DNA of 64,000 nt. Origin: Chloroflexota bacterium. GTDB lineage: Bacteria > Chloroflexota > Anaerolineae > J036 > Brachytrichaceae. Under the pieces are notes generated by a model that saw nothing but the letters and a program-made list of their open reading frames with translations, did not search any database and had not been told where the DNA came from. This document shows positions 60,297-64,000 of the stretch, in pieces; positions within the stretch are counted from its first letter, which is position 1, and each line of letters begins with the position of its first letter. Made by a program: the position numbers and the translations under genes. Where the stretch lies: positions 38,273 to 102,272 of the forward strand of contig JAJYKL010000004.1 in assembly GCA_021788625.1 (NCBI GenBank), read 5' to 3'.

Positions 60297-61895
60297 ATGG
60301 GCAATACTATTGCCAATATTGAACAAGAGCGTAATCGCCGACTCAGGCGTGTTGATTGGCGATTCCTGCTATCCAACCCCTATCCACGAAAGAGTGCGTG
60401 TTTTACGAACGGTTTCCTGCGGCAATGCGTGGCGGAAATATCACAGGCAATTCATCCTTCCGGCAGCGTTGTTGCAGATGCTGACTGTGATCTAGTGGTA
60501 GCAGTTAATCCAAACGCTGCCACGTTACGAGCAGCATGGTCAGCGTTGGAACCTGGTGGCTCTCTATATAGTGAGTGGCATTCGCCTCTGGTGGGAGGTG
60601 AGACCGGCATCCGCAAGCGATTACAGACTGCACAGTTCATCGACATTGAGTGCTACTGGGCCTGGCCGTTGCCTGACTATCATGCCAGCGCATTCTGGTT
60701 ACCGATTGATGCATGGGCAGTGTTACGTTATTTTCGAGTGCGCTATCAGCAGGAAAGGACGATATGGCGGCGTATCAAGCACGAGTGTTTATGGACATTG
60801 TGGCATGCGGCGCGTAGAACAGGGTTGTTGTTGCCAGTCTCCACTATTGCTCGAAAACCTCACCCGCTGGACTCCGAGCAGATACAGAACACCCTAATTG
60901 AAGATATCCGGTTAGCGTGGAGACGCCGTCAAAGTACGCATCCACCTGCTCGGTTGTCGTGGCTACTTCTGACAGGCGGATACCGAAGTATCAATAAAGT
61001 TGTGGGCCTTATTTTTGCCGATGATGAAGAGCTACCACGGATGGCCGTTAAATTGCCTCGCGCGCCGGAATCCGCACCGGCGCTGCAGCGAGAGGCGTTG
61101 ACCCTGCGTGTTGTCCGCAGGCTGAAACCAGGTGGTATTCCGGGCGTACCCAGAATACTTGCCTTTAAGGAGCATGCTGGCTTGCCTGTATTGGTAGAAA
61201 CCGCTTTGACAGGCACCCCGATGTGGGCTGTACTCTCTCACGAAAACTACCGGATCCTGGCACTACAGGTGACAGATTGGTTGCTAGAACTTGTACACCC
61301 GAGCATCTACCTGCAACGTACCGAATGGTGGGCATATATTGCTGAACCAGTCTTGGCTGACCATGAACGCTTCTTTGGTTCAATACTGAAGCCCAATATG
61401 TTGCAGGAAACACGATCCATATTGTCCAGACTGGGGGACTTGCCATTGACAGTCGAGCAACGCGATCTGTCGCCTTGGAATATCCTGGTAGGTGAAGCAG
61501 GTCAATTGTTGGTTCTTGATTGGGAATCGGCTGAGATTAAAGGGTTACCAGTACTAGATTTGTGTTATTTCCTAACACATCTTGCCTTCATGGTTGAACG
61601 TGTTCCGGTCCATGATGATATCGATCTGGTGCAGGCTCGGCGGTTATATCATGATATCCTGCATCCCAACACCTTCACGGGTCAAGTTGTGAGCGAATGT
61701 ATGACAAAATACATCGAGCATGCTGGTCTCACACATGACACCATTAAGCCACTTCGTGTGCTGACATGGCTCATACACGCGCAGTCAGAATATCGGTCTT
61801 TCTCAAGCGGAAGGATGCACAGACCGTCTGATCATGTTCTACGGCAAAGTCTTTGCATAAATCTGTGGGAGGAGGAGTTGCAGTGCGGTTTGTGA
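60297..61895 (+). CDS. Bipartite protein: methyltransferase-like N-terminus fused to APH-type phosphotransferase
   Basis: About 532 residues. Residues 30-180 resemble the C-terminal half of a SAM methyltransferase (DLVVAVNPNAATLRAAWSALEPGGSLYSEWH then RLQTAQFIDIECYWAWP), but the glycine-rich motif I is missing, so activity is doubtful. Residues about 215-532 form an APH-fold domain with VEQRDLSPWNILV and LVLDWESAEIKGLPVLDL; the usual first His of the catalytic loop is Gln or Arg here but the Asp and Asn remain. Such fusions occur in polysaccharide loci and may modify the chain by phosphorylation. The ATG at 60297 follows the previous stop by one base; the track's start is 11 codons too early. 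Confidence 0.72.
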   Translation: MGNTIANIEQERNRRLRRVDWRFLLSNPYPRKSACFTNGFLRQCVAEISQAIHPSGSVVADADCDLVVAVNPNAATLRAAWSALEPGGSLYSEWHSPLVGGETGIRKRLQTAQFIDIECYWAWPLPDYHASAFWLPIDAWAVLRYFRVRYQQERTIWRRIKHECLWTLWHAARRTGLLLPVSTIARKPHPLDSEQIQNTLIEDIRLAWRRRQSTHPPARLSWLLLTGGYRSINKVVGLIFADDEELPRMAVKLPRAPESAPALQREALTLRVVRRLKPGGIPGVPRILAFKEHAGLPVLVETALTGTPMWAVLSHENYRILALQVTDWLLELVHPSIYLQRTEWWAYIAEPVLADHERFFGSILKPNMLQETRSILSRLGDLPLTVEQRDLSPWNILVGEAGQLLVLDWESAEIKGLPVLDLCYFLTHLAFMVERVPVHDDIDLVQARRLYHDILHPNTFTGQVVSECMTKYIEHAGLTHDTIKPLRVLTWLIHAQSEYRSFSSGRMHRPSDHVLRQSLCINLWEEELQCGL

Positions 61896-61980
61896 GCAGG
61901 TGACAATCGGTCCACACAACTGCAAATAACGTCGCTACGGTTTTGATATTACTACCATCAGTAGAACATAATTGGCCCAT

Positions 61981-63552
61981 ATGATGACACAACCTCTGGA
62001 GGACATGAAACTTCGCCAGCGAATATTCCGAAACACGGCCAGCAATTACATAGGTCAGTTTATCGTTCTCGGCGTTGGTTTTGTAATAGCCCCTTTCATT
62101 TTACATACGCTGGGCGCCAGCGTATATGGCCTATGGGTACTCGTAAATTCAGTAATGGCATATGGTTCACTGCTGGATTTAGGTTTATATAGCGCAGTTG
62201 TGAAATATGTTTCGGAATATTACGCCAAGCATGATTTGCAACAAGCTGAAAGCATGATAGCGACAGCGCTGTCCATTTACACTGTCGTGGGTCTGATTGC
62301 GATCATGCTGAGTATACCAATGGCCTTTTTGTTCCCTAGATTATTCAGTGTGCCACCAGTTGAACGTTCTACCATTACCTGGCTCGTGATACTGGCCGGT
62401 GTGAATTTGGGGCTGTCGATTCCAGGCGTGACAATATGGGCTGTGCTGAACGGCCTGCAACGGTTTGATCTGGCTAACATATTGACCGTTACTGGGACAC
62501 TGATCAATGCATTAGCAACTGTAGCAATACTTCTTGCTGGAGGTGGAGTTCTCGGTGTTATTTGTGTCAATCTGCTCACAAATGTAACTATGCAGATTCC
62601 CGCGATATTGCTCATACGCCGAACCGCTCCTGGATTGCATGTTGGATGGCACTCTGGTAGCCGCAAGCATCTCCGCCAAGTTGCTTCATTTAGCGCCTCA
62701 CTACTCGTTACAAATATCGCTGGCCGGCTCCAAAACAAGACAGATGAGATTGTCATTGGAGCTTCGCTTCCCATCACATCTGTTACTCCCTATTACTTCG
62801 CCCGCAGACTTAGTGAAGTCGTACAGACGCTAACTGACCAGTTTATGAAAGTGCTCCTTCCACTCGCATCGGAACTTCATGCGACGGAGTATTACGAGAG
62901 GCTACGTAAGCTCTATCTGGCCAGCACAAGGCTGACACTTGTCGTTTTTTTGCCTTTGGGATGCATCGTGGTGATTTTAGGACAGCAAATATTAAGTGCG
63001 TGGGTTGGAGCGGAATATGGAAAGTACGCCTACCTTATATTGATCCTTACCGTGTCGGGGGTAATTGACACTAGTCAGTGGCCGGCAGGTGCGCTATTAC
63101 AGGGTATGGTTCGCCATCAGCCACTGGCCGTCATCGCCATTAGCTCGGGGATCATCAATCTCGGTCTGTCGATCCTGCTCGTACAACACCTCGGTGTTAC
63201 TGGTGTTGCACTGGGTACGTTAATTCCAACCACTATTGCCAATCTTGTTTTCGTCGCACCCTACGCCATGCGCACCCTGGGCGTTAATCTGGGCACAGTA
63301 GTTAGAGAGGTGCTGCGTCCTGTATTGATCCCCATGCTGCCGACGGTGATAATACTGTTTGCATTACGGCAGATAGTGCAGCCTTCATCGCTACCAGTGA
63401 TCGCGCTGGTGGCGGCTGCGGGACTGTCTGTTTATGTATCGATCTACTATCTTGCAGGAGCTGACTCGGTAGAGCGGCAGGCCTATCAAAACGTAGCCTT
63501 GGCGACTGTGCGCTCTATTCACGCTTACCTACAGTCAATTGGATCTGCATAA
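61981..63552 (+). CDS. Wzx-type polysaccharide flippase
   Basis: About 523 residues with 13-14 membrane segments, of the polysaccharide-transport (MOP) superfamily. The N-terminal IFRNTASNYIGQFIVLGVGFVIAPFILHTLGASVYGLWVLVNS and the GSLLDLGLYSAVVKYVSEYYAKHD loop are characteristic. It would flip a lipid-linked glycan across the membrane. The track starts at a TTG; ATG 61981 is used. A GGAGG before ATG 62005 is only two bases away and unlikely to set the start. No Wzy polymerase or chain-length regulator is recognised beside it, so downstream steps lie outside the window or use other proteins. Confidence 0.87.
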   Translation: MMTQPLEDMKLRQRIFRNTASNYIGQFIVLGVGFVIAPFILHTLGASVYGLWVLVNSVMAYGSLLDLGLYSAVVKYVSEYYAKHDLQQAESMIATALSIYTVVGLIAIMLSIPMAFLFPRLFSVPPVERSTITWLVILAGVNLGLSIPGVTIWAVLNGLQRFDLANILTVTGTLINALATVAILLAGGGVLGVICVNLLTNVTMQIPAILLIRRTAPGLHVGWHSGSRKHLRQVASFSASLLVTNIAGRLQNKTDEIVIGASLPITSVTPYYFARRLSEVVQTLTDQFMKVLLPLASELHATEYYERLRKLYLASTRLTLVVFLPLGCIVVILGQQILSAWVGAEYGKYAYLILILTVSGVIDTSQWPAGALLQGMVRHQPLAVIAISSGIINLGLSILLVQHLGVTGVALGTLIPTTIANLVFVAPYAMRTLGVNLGTVVREVLRPVLIPMLPTVIILFALRQIVQPSSLPVIALVAAAGLSVYVSIYYLAGADSVERQAYQNVALATVRSIHAYLQSIGSA

Positions 63553-63661
63553 TGTGTACAGATTTTCTACTCTGATGTAACCGTCGCTATAAATTACGAA
63601 ACTGACTCCACTATATTTTTTTATGGACGATGCGCGCCAAAATAGTGGTGACATTCGCTTA

Positions 63662-64000
63662 TTACTTCGCTGGCGGAATGGGAGAGTTTTTCAGGTTGGC
63701 GTAACGGTTTGTATCGTAGTACTGGGAGCTAATGGCAGAAGCAAAGGCGCTGGCAGAGGCACTGGAACTATCGACAGGGAAGGTGTTGGCAGGATCACCG
63801 GCATCCCAGTCGAACCAAACAACAGCCTTGATGGCTGGGAAGCGGGAAGGTATTTGAGAGGATAAGGCGTCCGTAATCCAGGCGGCTTTGGCGGCACCAC
63901 CATCACCCGCTTCGAGTGAAGCGAACTCGCCTATCATTATAGGTTTGGTGGGAGCCAGAGCCAGGAGTTGCTGATAAGAATCGTAAATCCAGTTGACGCC
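63662..64000 (-). CDS. GH26-family mannanase-like enzyme, C-terminal part only
   Basis: Minus-strand frame running off the window end, 112 residues up to the stop. It contains KPIMIGEFASLE (the GH26 nucleophile Glu), QIPSRFPAIKAVVWFDWDAG and a SASAFASAISSQYYDTNRYANL C-terminus, closely matching the last 110 residues of the GH26 lipoprotein at 53906. The rest, including acid/base Glu and signal peptide, is beyond the window. It converges on the flippase gene across 109 bases. The track's ATG 63937 is internal. Confidence 0.82.
   Translation of the reverse strand, partial: GVNWIYDSYQQLLALAPTKPIMIGEFASLEAGDGGAAKAAWITDALSSQIPSRFPAIKAVVWFDWDAGDPANTFPVDSSSASASAFASAISSQYYDTNRYANLKNSPIPPAK

Noticed and set aside
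1-64000. CRISPR arrays, tRNA, rRNA, phage or integrase genes
   Set aside because: No regularly spaced repeats, no tRNA-like T-loop with matching stem and no integrase-like protein were seen by eye; tRNAscan-SE and Infernal would be decisive.

Overview
The window is one contiguous piece of a bacterial chromosome of moderate GC content. It is densely coded, with short operons on both strands, and I saw no tRNA, rRNA or CRISPR array. The most likely source is a member of the Chloroflexota. This is an inference from the gene repertoire and not from a marker gene: PknB-type Ser/Thr kinases carrying extracellular sensor domains, substrate-binding domains fused to OmpA and VWA domains with no transporter, long lists of sugar-acid enzymes, and multi-membrane-segment GT-C-like proteins. 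A ribosomal protein or 16S sequence from the same contig would settle it.

Layout. 1-5.5 kb: a truncated methyltransferase, an enolase-superfamily sugar-acid dehydratase, an SH3b membrane protein, an APH-fold kinase and a URO-D-family protein. 5.9-13.4 kb: an arginine decarboxylase followed by a co-directional run of a membrane coiled-coil protein, a substrate-binding/OmpA protein, a substrate-binding/VWA lipoprotein, a YhdH-type reductase and a nitroreductase. 13.6-20.1 kb: a GT-C-like membrane protein, then a tight operon (flavodoxin-fold reductase, nucleotidyltransferase, AEC transporter, aldo/keto reductase) and a PAP2 phosphatase. 20.1-20.9 kb has no intact gene. 20.9-27.2 kb (minus strand): a LarA-type enzyme, an HPS/KGPDC-like decarboxylase and a zinc dehydrogenase in one operon, then a GH38 alpha-mannosidase. 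27.5-36 kb is a sensory block: two tandem paralogous Ser/Thr receptor kinases (one with LivK plus BMP binding domains, one with an SUMF1 domain), convergent with a five-PAS histidine kinase. 36-41 kb holds sugar or sugar-acid catabolic genes (epimerase, SnoaL-like, TIM-barrel isomerase, metallo-beta-lactamase-fold hydrolase, aldo/keto reductase, fuconolactonase-like). 41-43.8 kb holds phosphoglucomutase, a small unknown protein and a sulfotransferase.

44.4-64 kb is an exopolysaccharide or cell-surface glycan locus: four GT2 and four GT4 glycosyltransferases, two membrane proteins, a zinc-ribbon methyltransferase on the opposite strand, a GH26 mannanase-like lipoprotein, a broken polysaccharide deacetylase, a phosphotransferase fusion, a Wzx-type flippase, and the end of a second GH26. 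The deacetylase is split by a decayed IS982-family element. Terminal inverted repeats and an exact 8-bp target duplication are visible, and removing the element restores one frame across the junction.

How the parts may work together (inference). Mannose-type glycans are built (phosphoglucomutase, glycosyltransferases, flippase), possibly sulfated, and trimmed (GH26, GH38). Sugar acids are catabolised by several dehydratase, epimerase and lactonase enzymes. Periplasm-facing ligand-binding domains fused to kinases, OmpA and VWA domains look like sensors or wall-bound binders, since no ABC permease or ATPase gene occurs in the window. The least explained systems are the OmpA/VWA substrate-binding module and the twin-arginine-bearing receptor kinases.
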